A DNA stretch of 19,664 nt from an uncultured Clostridia bacterium (GTDB lineage: Bacteria; Bacillota; Clostridia; TANB77; CAG-508). The notes under the pieces were generated by a model, which worked only from the letters and a program-made list of their open reading frames with translations, did no database searches and was not told where the DNA came from. The position numbers and the translations under genes are program-made. Of this stretch, positions 7,449 through 15,940 are shown piece by piece. Location: contig CAKPKG010000026.1 in NCBI GenBank assembly GCA_934167165.1, positions 1 through 19,664 on the forward strand. The letters run 5' to 3'. The stretch's first letter is position 1; each line of letters opens with the position of its first letter.

Positions 7449-9299
7449 GTGATAAAACAATTTGCAAATATTTTAGGAATATTAATTAATGCAATATATA
7501 GAGTTACAAATAATTACGGCTTTACTATAATTGTTTTTACTCTAGTGTCAAAAGTTATATTATTTCCTATAAATATTCTAATACAAAAAAACTCAATAAA
7601 AATGGTAAAAATAAAACCAAAACTTGAGGAATTAAAATATAAATATTCTGAAAACAAAGAAAAATTTATGGAAGAACAAATTGCTCTTTTTGAAAAGGAA
7701 AAATATAAACCTTCACTTGGAATAATACCATTACTCATACAAATTCCTATTATATTAGCATTAATTAAGGTGGTAGAAAATCCAAACACATATATACAAA
7801 ATCTAAATAGTATGCAGTTCCTTAATATGGACTTATCTATAATTCCAACATTAAGCAATTACTCTATAATACCAATACTTTCATTAGTATCATGTATAAC
7901 ACTATGTTATTTTCAAAATAAACTTAATGTATTACAAAAAGAAGAAAGCATAAAATCTAAAATTCTAACAGGGTTACTAACATCAGTCTTAACACTTTAT
8001 TTTGTGCTTTTGGTTCCAATAGGAGTAGGCATTTATTGGATTATAGGTAACATAGTAGCAATAATTCAATTATACATATTAAATGCAATGTATCCACCAA
8101 AAAAATATATAGACTACGAAAAGCTTGAATATTGGAGTAAACTAAATTTAGAAAAGAAAGAAAAAATAAAAAGTTACAAAAAAAGAGAGAAAGAAGATTA
8201 TAAAAAATTCTTTAACAAAAATAATAAAGTAAAAATAGTATTTTATTCAGAACAAAGTGGATTTTATAAATATTATGCAGGAATTATAAAATACATATTA
8301 AACAATTCTAACAGGATAATTCACTATATAACAAGTGACCCAGAAGATGCAATATTTAATTTTAAACATAATAATTTAAAAGCATATTATATTGGAAAAA
8401 ACAAGCTAATATATTTGTTTATGAAATTAGAGGCTAATAAAGTTATAATGACAACGCCAGATTTACAAAAGTATTATTTAAAAAGATCTTTAGTAAAAGA
8501 TGATATAGAATATATTTATTTAGATCATGGAATGACAAGCTTAAATCTTACGTTAAGAACTGGAGCATTAGATTACTTTGATACAATATTTGCAAATGGA
8601 CCAGAACAAGTAAAAGAAATAAAAGAAATTGAAGAGGTAAGAAATACTAAAAAGAAAAAGATTATAGAAGTAGGTTTTCCTTTGATGGATGATTTAATAG
8701 AAGAATACAACAAAAGCAAATGTGAAAATAAAAAGAAAACCATACTAATAGCACCATCACATCAAAAAGATAATATTTTAGAGTCTTGCATTGACAATAT
8801 CCTAGAACAGCTAATAAATACTGAATACAGGATAATTGTAAGACCACATCCACAATACATACAAAGAAAACCAGAAAGAATAGAAGAATTAAAAAACAAG
8901 TATAAAGATAAATTTAGTGATGATTTTAAATTAGAATTAGATTTTTCTTCGAATGAGAATGTATATTTGGCAGATTTAGTTATTACAGACTGGTCTGGAA
9001 TTGGTATGGAATATTCTTTGGCAACTACAAAACCAACACTATATATCAATACAAAAATGAAAGTAATAAATAAAGATTATGAAAAAATAAATACAAAGCC
9101 ATTAGATATAATAATAAGAAATAAAATAGGCAAAGCCATAGAAAAAGAAGAAACAAAAGAAATAAAAAAAGTAGTAGATGAACTAATAGTAAATCAAAAC
9201 AAATATAAACAAGAAAATGTAAAAATAAGAGAAAAATATTTATTTAATTTAGGACAAAGTAGTAAAATTGCTGCAGAGTATATAATTAATAAAAAATAA
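7449..9299 (+). CDS. YidC/Oxa1-type membrane domain fused to CDP-glycerol glycerophosphotransferase-like domain
   Basis: A 616-residue fusion starting at GTG, 25 bases after the previous gene. Residues 1 to about 215 resemble a YidC/Oxa1 insertase core: an N-terminal helix pair with KVILFPINILIQKNSIKM, the cytoplasmic hairpin (KPKLEELKYKYSENKEKFMEEQ), then hydrophobic segments near 94-112, 135-160 and 180-215. A charged linker (about 225-250) leads to a GT-B fold like TagB/TagF: VGFPLMDDL, APSHQKDN, RPHPQ (His467 candidate) and ITDWSGIGMEY (Asp514-Ser516), typical of enzymes adding glycerol-phosphate units from CDP-glycerol. Whether the YidC part inserts proteins or only anchors the transferase is unknown. 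Both halves are in one uninterrupted frame, so this is a true fusion. Context: an envelope polymer operon. Confidence 0.85.
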   Translation: MIKQFANILGILINAIYRVTNNYGFTIIVFTLVSKVILFPINILIQKNSIKMVKIKPKLEELKYKYSENKEKFMEEQIALFEKEKYKPSLGIIPLLIQIPIILALIKVVENPNTYIQNLNSMQFLNMDLSIIPTLSNYSIIPILSLVSCITLCYFQNKLNVLQKEESIKSKILTGLLTSVLTLYFVLLVPIGVGIYWIIGNIVAIIQLYILNAMYPPKKYIDYEKLEYWSKLNLEKKEKIKSYKKREKEDYKKFFNKNNKVKIVFYSEQSGFYKYYAGIIKYILNNSNRIIHYITSDPEDAIFNFKHNNLKAYYIGKNKLIYLFMKLEANKVIMTTPDLQKYYLKRSLVKDDIEYIYLDHGMTSLNLTLRTGALDYFDTIFANGPEQVKEIKEIEEVRNTKKKKIIEVGFPLMDDLIEEYNKSKCENKKKTILIAPSHQKDNILESCIDNILEQLINTEYRIIVRPHPQYIQRKPERIEELKNKYKDKFSDDFKLELDFSSNENVYLADLVITDWSGIGMEYSLATTKPTLYINTKMKVINKDYEKINTKPLDIIIRNKIGKAIEKEETKEIKKVVDELIVNQNKYKQENVKIREKYLFNLGQSSKIAAEYIINKK

Positions 9300-9310
9300 G
9301 GTGAGAAGAA

Positions 9311-11138
9311 ATGCAAGGATTAATATTAGCGGCTGGCATGGGATTAAGATTAGGTGAACATACAAAGCAAAAGCCAAAATGTATGCTAGAAATTAATGGG
9401 GAAAAATTAATAGAAAACCAAATAAATGCATTAAAAAACGCAGGAATAAATAAGGTAGTTATAGTATGTGGACATAAAAAAGATGTTTTAAAAGAATTTG
9501 TTTCAAATAGATTTAAAGATACAGAAATTACTTTTATAGATAATGATAATTACAAAACTACAAATAACATCTATTCATTATTTCTGGCAAAAGATTATTT
9601 AGCAAAAGAAGATATTGTTTTAATAGAGTCGGATTTGATTTTTGAACCAAAGCTAATAAAAGAAATAGTAGAAGAACAAGCAGAAAACATAGTAGCAGTA
9701 TCTAAATATAAAAGTTGGATGGACGGAACTGTTGTTACAATTAATAATAAAGATAACACCATAAAAAAGTTTTACGGAAAGAAAGAATTTGATGATAACA
9801 ACATGGACAACTACTATAAAACTATAAATATATATAAATTAAACAAGGATTTTTGCTCTAACTTATATATACCATGTCTAGCAAGTTACATAAAAAAAGG
9901 AAAAACAAATGAATTTTATGAGGCAGGACTTAAGGATTTAGTAAATAACAATGCAAAAATGAAAGCTAAAAAAATAGAAACTGAAAAATGGTATGAAATA
10001 GATACGGTACAAGATTTAGATATTGCAAAATGTTTATTTCGGAGATAAATTAAGTAATTACCAAAAAAGGTTTGGAGGGTATTGGAGATTTCAAGACCTT
10101 AAGGATTTTTGCTATTTAGAAAATCCTAAATTTCCACCAAAAGAAATGCTAGAAAAAATAAATAATTTTTCAAAAGAACTTATAACTAAATACCCATCTA
10201 ATAAAGAAATACAAAGTTTAATTGCTACAAGTATATTTGATGTAAAACAAGAAGAGATTGTAGTAGGAAACGGATCAGCAGAATTAATAAGAGAACTAGG
10301 AAAGAGCTTATTTGGAAAGTTAACATTAAATATTCCTGTTTTTAATGAATATATTAGTTGCTTTGATAAAAAGAATATAATAAAAAATAATACAGAAACT
10401 AATGACTATTTTTATGATAAAGAAACAATTATAAAAAACATGAAAAACACAAAAATGATTGCGATAATAAACCCAGACAACCCAAGTGGGAACTTTATAG
10501 AATATAAGGATATAATAGAAATATTAGAAAGAGCAAAAGAAAAATCAATAAAAGTTATTTTTGACGAAAGTTTTATAGACTTTGCAGATAAAGAAAAAAG
10601 ATATTCTTTAATTAAGCATAATATTCTAGAAAAATATCCAAATCTAATAGTAATAAAAAGCATAAGCAAATCATATGGAGTGCCAGGATTAAGACTTGGA
10701 GTTTTAGCGAGTGGGGATAAAGAAATTGTTCAGAAAATTAAAGATAGGTTGGAAATTTGGAATGTTAATTCAATTGCAGAGTATTTTATGCAAATATTAT
10801 ACATGTACAAAAAACAATATGAAAAAGCTTGCGACTATATTGCAGAACAAAGAAAAAACATGTATAATGAATTGAAAAAAATAAGCTTTTTAAGCACATA
10901 TAAATCACAAGCAAATTATTTTATGTGTAAACTTATAAAATATAATTCTAAAGAACTTACAGAATATTTACTAAATACACATAACATCCTTATAAAAAAT
11001 CTCAAAGACAAAGAAGGATTTAAAAACAAAAACTATATAAGAATTGCTGTAAAATCAAAAGAAGATAATTGTGAATTGCTAGATGGACTAAAAGATTTTG
11101 AAAATTATAAGAAAAAGTTGGAGGAAGAAAATGAGTAA
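9311..11138 (+). CDS. Bifunctional nucleotidyltransferase / PLP aminotransferase, joined by +1 frameshift at CGGA
   Basis: Residues 1-243 form a LicC/PntC-like sugar or head-group nucleotidyltransferase with LILAAGMGLRLGEHT, KPKCMLEINGE, TTNNIYSL and ESDLIFE (Asp108). The zero frame stops three codons after Phe243, at CGG AGA TAA. Skipping C10040 continues as FGDKLSNYQKRFGGYWRFQDLKDFCYLENPKFPP into a fold-type I aminotransferase with VGNGSAELI, NPDNPSG and SISKSYGVPGLRLG (PLP Lys at about 453). The joined protein is 608 residues. From memory, family members are single fusions of about 600 residues with the same linker (YEID..QDLDIA to GGYWR...DFCYLVNP.FPP). A separate aminotransferase would need TTG 10023 with no ribosome binding site. 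It probably makes a CDP- or NDP-activated amino/choline/phosphonate-type head group for the polymer; substrate unresolved. A ribosome binding site (AAGGTGAG) precedes ATG 9311. Confidence 0.85.
10040..10043 (+). other. CGGA +1 frameshift site joining nucleotidyltransferase and aminotransferase
   Basis: Zero frame reads TTT CGG AGA TAA. Skipping C10040 reads TTT GGA GAT AAA (Phe-Gly-Asp-Lys) into the aminotransferase. The zero-frame product would be a complete nucleotidyltransferase domain alone. Confidence 0.8.
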
Positions 11139-11355
11139 AAAAGTTTTAAAAATAGTATATGTTTTAATATGTTCAATTATTATTTTAGCAAAAGAAAGCT
11201 ATGGGTATTTAGATCCTTCAGCAATGACATATGTTGTTCAAATATTTGCAGCTGTTGGAATTACTATTGCAACAAGTTTAGGAATTGCATTTTATAAAAT
11301 TAGAAAATTTTTTGCAAAAAAGAAACAAAAAGAAGAAGAGGACGATGACGAATAG
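11131..11355 (+). CDS. Small YLDP-motif membrane protein
   Basis: A 74-residue protein. ATG 11131 is chosen because GGAGGAAG lies just upstream; it overlaps the aminotransferase stop by eight bases, so the two are translationally coupled. An N-terminal hydrophobic stretch (KIVYVLICSIIILA) resembles a signal peptide or first helix. It is followed by GYLDPSAMTYVVQ, a second helix (IFAAVGITIATSLGIAFY) and a basic then acidic tail (KKKQKEEEDDDE). The motif recalls small YLDPG-type proteins often seen beside polysaccharide and sulfatase genes. Its role is unknown, plausibly a small subunit of the polymer machinery. It ends the operon; the AT-rich inverted repeat at 11370-11400 is at best a weak terminator. 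Confidence 0.75.
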   Translation: MSKKVLKIVYVLICSIIILAKESYGYLDPSAMTYVVQIFAAVGITIATSLGIAFYKIRKFFAKKKQKEEEDDDE

Positions 11356-11357
11356 CA

Positions 11358-11386
11358 TTGACCTCAAAGAAAATAATATATAAAAT
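11358..11386 (+). promoter_or_regulatory. Promoter of the second prepilin gene
   Basis: TTGACC (11358-11363), exactly 17 bases, then TAAAAT (11381-11386): the same design as for the first prepilin. It overlaps the inverted repeat AAAATAATAT (11370-11379) / ATATTATTTT (11391-11400). Confidence 0.65.
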
Positions 11387-11404
11387 ATAGATATTATTTT
11401 AAGC

Positions 11405-11457
11405 AAATTGGAATTTGTTTAACACCTCACACTTCGCGCTTCGTGAAATTCCAATTT
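11405..11457 (-). repeat. MITE-like repeat, copy 2 (internally deleted)
   Basis: A 53-base element with perfect 12-bp inverted termini: AAATTGGAATTT (11405-11416) and AAATTCCAATTT (11446-11457). Its reverse complement aligns with both ends of copy 1 (CACGAAG, CGAAGTGTGAGGTG, then TTAAACAAATTCC) while lacking the central 70 or so bases, so it is an internal-deletion derivative in the opposite orientation. As RNA it would fold into a hairpin in the leader of the second prepilin gene. Confidence 0.7.
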
Positions 11458-11473
11458 ACTCAACAAAAGAAAT

Positions 11474-11480
11474 AGGAGGA
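11474..11480 (+). promoter_or_regulatory. Ribosome binding site fixing the second prepilin start at 11488
   Basis: AGGAGGA lies 7 bases before ATG 11488, upstream of the CGGA shift. As in the first prepilin, this ATG is out of frame with the body of the gene. Confidence 0.85.
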
Positions 11481-11487
11481 AGATAAA

Positions 11488-12469
11488 ATGAGAAAAAACC
11501 AAAGACGGAATTACATTAATAGCATTAATAATAACAATTGTAGTAATGTTAATATTAGTGGCAGTAACAGTAAATCTTGCAAATGAAAATGGAGGATTAT
11601 TTGAAAAAGCAAGATACGCTAAAAGCGAGACGGCAACTAAAGCAGAAGAGGAAGAATTGACAATGTATATGTATGGAGAAGGTGTATACAATGCAAAAAC
11701 AGGTGAAGTAGACCTAGATGCTTTAGGAGATCTACTAACAGATGGAGCAAAATGGAAAAATGTAAGCAAAAATGGTGATAAGTTGGTAGTAACAGGAACA
11801 AAAAGTGGAAAAGGTTATATAATAGATGAAAAAGGAACTATAAGTGAACAAAAAGATGGAGAAGGCCAATCATCTACAGAAATAGCAGGAAAAAAATTCT
11901 ATGTTACAGGAGAAGATACAGAATATGGTGACTATATGCAATTTAATTCTGATTTTTCAGGGGAAGCTATTGTATATGATAGAGATAATCCTACACAAGT
12001 AGGGGAATCGGATAGTACAACTTTTAAATACACATATGATACTGTAACAAAAAAAGGAGAAATTAAAGTACATTATGAAGAAGATGGAGAGAGTTGGGAT
12101 GAAACTATGGAGTTTGATTATGTAAGTATTAAAGATGAAAGTGGTAATGAAGTTAACCAAGCAATAGTTTTTGGAGGCTCAGTGGATTGTCATGTTTATG
12201 CTACAAATAAAAATGATGGACTAACACCTCTTGAAAATAATGTATATGCTAATGGTGATAAAACTATAGAATTTGGAACAACTGATAAAAATGGAATAAC
12301 ATATGGAACTTGCGTAGTTAAAGAAAACGGTACAATATTGGATAGCGCTGACTCATACTATACATGTTGTAATGGCTATATATATGGAAGTGGCTATTTA
12401 GATAATGCAACTATAAATTTAGATTATACTGAAATAACTTTTGACGGTACTGTTTATACAAAACAATAA
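11488..12469 (+). CDS. Prepilin-type N-terminal domain protein (paralogue 2), +1 frameshift at CGGA
   Basis: A paralogue of the gene at 4144-5140. From ATG 11488 the zero frame reads MRKNQRRNY and stops at TGA 11584-11586. Skipping C11506 gives MRKNQRG, then ITLIALIITIVVMLILVAV, a prepilin leader and single helix; total 326 residues. The first 120 or so residues are almost the same as in paralogue 1. The middle (about 125-240) diverges, and the C terminus (KTIEFGTTDKNGI ... FDGTVYTKQ) is recognisably related. Mature position 5 is Ala rather than Glu. The frameshift site and the bases around it are conserved between the paralogues (CCAAAGACGGAATTACATTA), so the shifted arrangement was either inherited and kept through divergence or homogenised by gene conversion. 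Function of the C-terminal domain unknown. Confidence 0.85.
11506..11509 (+). other. CGGA +1 frameshift site in prepilin 2
   Basis: Zero frame AGA CGG AAT; shifted frame AGA GGA ATT (Arg-Gly-Ile), exactly as in prepilin 1. The zero frame ends at TGA 11584-11586. Confidence 0.85.
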
Positions 12470-12470
12470 T

Positions 12471-12510
12471 AAAAAATAGTGGTAGAATTTGATATCTACC
12501 ACTATTTTTT
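12471..12510. terminator. Bidirectional terminator between prepilin 2 and the SASP-H gene
   Basis: A perfect 16-bp stem, AAAAAATAGTGGTAGA (12471-12486) with its complement at 12495-12510, and an 8-base loop. An A tract on one side and a T tract on the other suit convergent transcription. Confidence 0.9.
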
Positions 12511-12695
12511 TATTTCCTATACAAATCACTTTCATATAAATCATCTATATATACGTCTTTTTCAGGAGAACCATCTAAAAAGCCGATTTTGGCAATATCA
12601 TCATTAACCTCTTGAATCCATACAGGCTTTTCATTATAAAAAACTTCATTTAACTGCCTGCAGTTTAAAATTTCATTTAATCTTTTTTTATTCAT
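12510..12695 (-). CDS. H-type small acid-soluble spore protein
   Basis: A 61-residue protein resembling the SspH family of minor spore-core proteins. It opens with MNKKRLNEILNC, then has NEKPVWIQEVND, like the family core that runs from a MPVxI/KPVWI strand to an acidic turn, and ends with a short strand and DDLYESDLYRK. AGGGGAT lies about 7 bases before the ATG. Such genes are usually transcribed late in the forespore; I could not make out a convincing sigma-G promoter because the upstream DNA is repeat copy 3. It indicates a spore-former, in agreement with spoVT at the window end. Called on pattern recognition of a short protein, so moderately confident. Confidence 0.75.
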   Translation of the reverse strand: MNKKRLNEILNCRQLNEVFYNEKPVWIQEVNDDIAKIGFLDGSPEKDVYIDDLYESDLYRK

Positions 12696-12717
12696 AAAAA
12701 CATCCCCTTTTGAATTA

Positions 12718-12831
12718 ATTTAATTGAGGTGAGAGGTGTGATGTGGGAGATGTGATTTATAGGGACAGGGCTTCGTGGGCTTTTCTCTATTTTTCACACT
12801 TCTCGCCTCACATTTCGCACTTCGTGAACTA
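12718..12831 (-). repeat. MITE-like repeat, copy 3
   Basis: The reverse complement aligns with most of copy 1, from TCACGAAGTGCGAA through CACGAAGCCCTGTCCCTA to CTCTCACCTCAATTAAA, with scattered substitutions and small indels. The AATTGGA-type termini are absent. It fills most of the gap between the SASP-H gene and the next promoter. Confidence 0.7.
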
Positions 12832-12864
12832 ATACTAATATATCCAAAAAGCTTAAAAAAATAC

Positions 12865-12893
12865 TTGTAAATATACAAATAAACCTATATAAT
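12865..12893 (+). promoter_or_regulatory. Promoter of the DUF5050 / TGS-kinase / RNHCP operon
   Basis: TTGTAA (12865-12870), 17 bases, then TATAAT (12888-12893). A small inverted repeat, TTGTA-AATA-TACAA (12865-12878), covers the -35 and could be an operator. Confidence 0.65.
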
Positions 12894-12939
12894 AAATTTG
12901 TAAAAATAAAACATACATATGAAAAGAAAGGGTGGAAGC

Positions 12940-13965
12940 ATGAAAGAAAAAATAATCAATTTTAAAAATATTATTGTTAATTTTTGCAAAGGTAATAAAA
13001 GAAATATACTTATAGCATTAGCAGTAATATTAGTTTTAGTAATCGTTTTAATAATAGGAACAGGAAAACCAAAATATGGAAACACATATGGAAATTTAAG
13101 AAACAAAGGAATTGTTGCAGAAAAAGGAAACCAAATCTACTATATAGCATTTGATGAAGGAAATGCAGATGGAGTTTATAAAATAAAGAAAAATGGAAAA
13201 GGCAAAGAAAAAGTAAGCAGTGAATATGGATATTACTTAAATATATCTGGAAGTTACATGTATTATATATCATTAGAAAAAGAGCAATTAATTAAAGCAA
13301 AATTAAATGGAAGTAAAAGTGAAGTAATTGCAGAAAATGTAGGATCAGCACCAATTACTGTTGTTGATAATTGGATTTATTATTTTGAAGGAACAAACCT
13401 TTTCAAAATAAAAACAAATGGAAAAAAGAGAACACAATTATCTAATAAGGCAATAGAAAACTATCAAATAGTAGGAAATAAAATATATTATTCTTATGAA
13501 AATGATGGAAAACAAGTAATTGCAAAAATGGACTTAAATGGTAAAAATGTAGTAAAAATAGATGAAGAAGCAGGAAAAGAGTTCTTTGTAAAAGGTAATA
13601 AAATTTACTATATAAATGAAAATTATGATATGGAAAATTACGAATATAAATATGAATTATGCAAAGTAAAAACAAATGGAAAAAACAAAGAAAAAATATG
13701 TGATATAGAAGGAAGCGTAGACACATATACAGTAAACTTTACAGAGAATGCTATCTATTATGCAAAAGCTGCAAAAAATGATAAAATGGCAATTTACAGT
13801 ATAAAACTAAATGGAAAAGATGAAACAAAAATAACAGAAGTAAATACATATTCAAATTTAGTAAATATTATAGACAAATATATGTATTATATAAATCAAA
13901 ATGAAGAAGGCAATGTTCAAACTTACAGAATAAATGTAAATGGCGAAAACAATCAGGCAATATAA
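12940..13965 (+). CDS. Membrane-anchored DUF5050-type beta-propeller protein
   Basis: A 341-residue protein. ATG 12940 is preferred over the in-frame ATG 12919 because AGGGTGG precedes it, whereas nothing resembling a binding site precedes 12919. A basic N terminus and one hydrophobic segment (about 22-41) suggest a membrane anchor with the rest outside. The body is built of repeats of about 40-50 residues with the pattern xxIYYxx...(D/N)xxxxYKxKxNGKxxxK, as in DUF5050 propellers: NQIYYIAFDEG, SYMYYISLEKE, NWIYYFEGTN, NKIYYSYEND, NKIYYINENY, NAIYYAKAAK, KYMYYINQNE. I count seven such strands. No catalytic motif is visible; such domains usually bind ligands or sense the cell surface. It sits 13 bases before the TGS-kinase gene and is probably co-transcribed with it. 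Confidence 0.78.
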   Translation: MKEKIINFKNIIVNFCKGNKRNILIALAVILVLVIVLIIGTGKPKYGNTYGNLRNKGIVAEKGNQIYYIAFDEGNADGVYKIKKNGKGKEKVSSEYGYYLNISGSYMYYISLEKEQLIKAKLNGSKSEVIAENVGSAPITVVDNWIYYFEGTNLFKIKTNGKKRTQLSNKAIENYQIVGNKIYYSYENDGKQVIAKMDLNGKNVVKIDEEAGKEFFVKGNKIYYINENYDMENYEYKYELCKVKTNGKNKEKICDIEGSVDTYTVNFTENAIYYAKAAKNDKMAIYSIKLNGKDETKITEVNTYSNLVNIIDKYMYYINQNEEGNVQTYRINVNGENNQAI

Positions 13966-13978
13966 GTGGAGGTAAAAA

Positions 13979-15622
13979 GTGCAAATAATATATAACAACA
14001 CAGAAATTGATGTAAAAAGTGGAACAAAAGTAGTTGATTTATTAAAACAAGAAATACAAAAATCAAAGAATGAAGTAGTAGCGTGTAAATTTAATAATGA
14101 ACTAAAAAGTTTAAATTATGAAATAACTACAGATGGAAAAATAGAATTAATAGACGTTACTCAAAAAGATGGAATGAGAGTATACAAAAGAGGCCTAATT
14201 TATATAATAGCAAAAGCATTTCAAGAAACATATAATAATGCTTTACTAACAGTAGACTATCAGCTTTACCATTCAATGCTATGTGAAGTTGACAATCTAC
14301 AAATTACAGAAGAAATGATAGAGAAAGTAAATAAAAGAGCCCAAGAAATAATTAATCAGGATTTACCAATAGTAAAAAAATTCATGACAAAAGAAGAAGC
14401 AGCAAAATTTTATGAGAAAGAAAAAACTTTAAAAGGAAAATTGCAATTAGATTTAGAAGAAAAAAAAGAAGTAACACTTTATTACTGTGAGGATTATTAT
14501 AATTACTTTTATGGAGTAATGCCAATTTCTACAGGATGTATAAAAAAATATGAATTATTAAAATATCATGATGGATTTTTAATTAGGTATCCAAGTAGAA
14601 AAGATCCAAAAAATTTACCAAAATTCATTGAATGTCCTAAATTGCTAGAAACTTTGGATGAATATGAAGACGTACACAAAATTTTAGGAGTAAATACTTT
14701 ATATCGTTTAAATACAATAATAAAAAAGGATGCTATTAAAGACTATATTTTATTAGATGAAGCATTACATGAAAAGAAAATAGCAGGAATTGCAGATAGC
14801 ATTGCAAAAAATAAAAGTTTAAAAGTAATACTAATTGCTGGACCATCATCGTCAGGAAAAACAACATTTGCAAAAAGATTAGCTTTGCAACTTCGAATTA
14901 ATGGATTAAAACCAAAAACAATATCTGTAGATAACTACTTTGTAGAAAGAGCAGAAACTCCGGTAGATGAGAACGGAGATTATGATTTTGAAAATATTAA
15001 AGCAATAGATACTAATCTGTTAAATAATGATTTATTAAAATTATTAAATGGCGAAGAAATAAAAGCACCTACATTTAACTTTCATACAGGAAGTAAAGAA
15101 TATAGTAACGAAAATACAATGAAATTAGAAAAAGATGAGATTTTAATAATGGAGGGTATACATTGCTTAAATGATGAATTAACATATTTAATACCTAAAA
15201 CACAAAAATTCAAAATATATATAAGCTGTCTAACAGTATTAAACATAGATTATTTTAATAGAATTTCTACAACAGATACAAGATTAATAAGAAGAATTGT
15301 AAGAGATTATCAATTTAGAGGATACAGCGCAATGCATACTTTAAAAATGTGGCAGTCTGTAAATAATGGAGAGGCAAAAAATATATTTCCATATCAAGAA
15401 GAAGCTGATGTAATGTTTAACTCTTCTTTAATATATGAACTTAGTGTATTAAAAGATTATGCAATGCCACTACTAAAAAAGATAAGTCAAGAAGAAAAAG
15501 AATTTTCAGAGGCAAAAAGATTATACTCTATGCTTAGCTATTTTGAATCAATACCTGAAAAAGAAGTACCAAGCAATTCTTTACTTAGAGAATTTATTGG
15601 AGGAAGTATATTTGGATATTAA
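13979..15622 (+). CDS. TGS-domain / uridine-kinase-like protein
   Basis: A 547-residue protein starting at GTG with GGAGG 6 bases upstream. Residues 1-60 resemble a TGS domain (IDVKSGTKVVDLL), and about 60-230 resemble the editing-type domain of threonyl-tRNA synthetase (YHSMLCEVDNLQITEEMIEKV). The C-terminal half is a phosphoribulokinase/uridine-kinase P-loop domain: IAGPSSSGKTTFAKRL (Walker A at about 288-296), ISVDNYFVERAETP, a PTFNFHTGSKEY lid-side segment, LIMEGIHCLN, and RLIRRIVRDYQFRG. This architecture is widespread in Clostridia and usually annotated as a uridine kinase family or nucleoside kinase; the phosphate acceptor is not established. It contains an in-frame CGA read as Arg (QLRING), which shows that CGA is assigned here. 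The next gene follows after 12 bases. Confidence 0.85.
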   Translation: MQIIYNNTEIDVKSGTKVVDLLKQEIQKSKNEVVACKFNNELKSLNYEITTDGKIELIDVTQKDGMRVYKRGLIYIIAKAFQETYNNALLTVDYQLYHSMLCEVDNLQITEEMIEKVNKRAQEIINQDLPIVKKFMTKEEAAKFYEKEKTLKGKLQLDLEEKKEVTLYYCEDYYNYFYGVMPISTGCIKKYELLKYHDGFLIRYPSRKDPKNLPKFIECPKLLETLDEYEDVHKILGVNTLYRLNTIIKKDAIKDYILLDEALHEKKIAGIADSIAKNKSLKVILIAGPSSSGKTTFAKRLALQLRINGLKPKTISVDNYFVERAETPVDENGDYDFENIKAIDTNLLNNDLLKLLNGEEIKAPTFNFHTGSKEYSNENTMKLEKDEILIMEGIHCLNDELTYLIPKTQKFKIYISCLTVLNIDYFNRISTTDTRLIRRIVRDYQFRGYSAMHTLKMWQSVNNGEAKNIFPYQEEADVMFNSSLIYELSVLKDYAMPLLKKISQEEKEFSEAKRLYSMLSYFESIPEKEVPSNSLLREFIGGSIFGY

Positions 15623-15634
15623 AGGAGAAAAAGC

Positions 15635-15940
15635 ATGAGAGTATTTACAGAAATTGATGAAGAATTTGTATGTGAACATTGTGGCAAAAAAGTAGAAAAA
15701 CTAGGTTATTCATGTAGAAATCATTGCAATTATTGCTTATACTCAAAACATGTAGATAAAAATCCAGGAGATAGGCAAGAAGAATGTCATGGACTACTAG
15801 AGCCAATAGGAATAGAGATAAGTAATAAAAAAGGATATGTAATAATATATAAATGCCAAAAATGTGGGTCAATAAGAAAAAATAAAGCAGCAAAAGATGA
15901 TAATATGGATTTGATAATAAAACTTAGTGTTGCAAAATAA
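15635..15940 (+). CDS. RNHCP-type zinc-binding protein
   Basis: A 101-residue protein, AAGGAG upstream, last gene of its operon. It contains CEHC (13-16), YSCRNHCNYCLYSKHVD (27-41), NPGDRQEECHG (43-53) and CQKCG (74-78): several Cys/His pairs fitting one or two zinc sites. The CRNHC..CL.S.HVD..PGDR core is that of the RNHCP family; the residue after RNHC is Asn here where the family name expects Pro. The molecular role is not known, possibly nucleic-acid or ribosome related. The domain call is good; the function is not. Confidence 0.85.
   Translation: MRVFTEIDEEFVCEHCGKKVEKLGYSCRNHCNYCLYSKHVDKNPGDRQEECHGLLEPIGIEISNKKGYVIIYKCQKCGSIRKNKAAKDDNMDLIIKLSVAK

Noticed and set aside
10023..11138. Separate aminotransferase gene starting at TTG 10023
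   Set aside because: No ribosome binding site precedes it, the start is inside the nucleotidyltransferase, and the family architecture supports a single fused protein through the CGGA shift.
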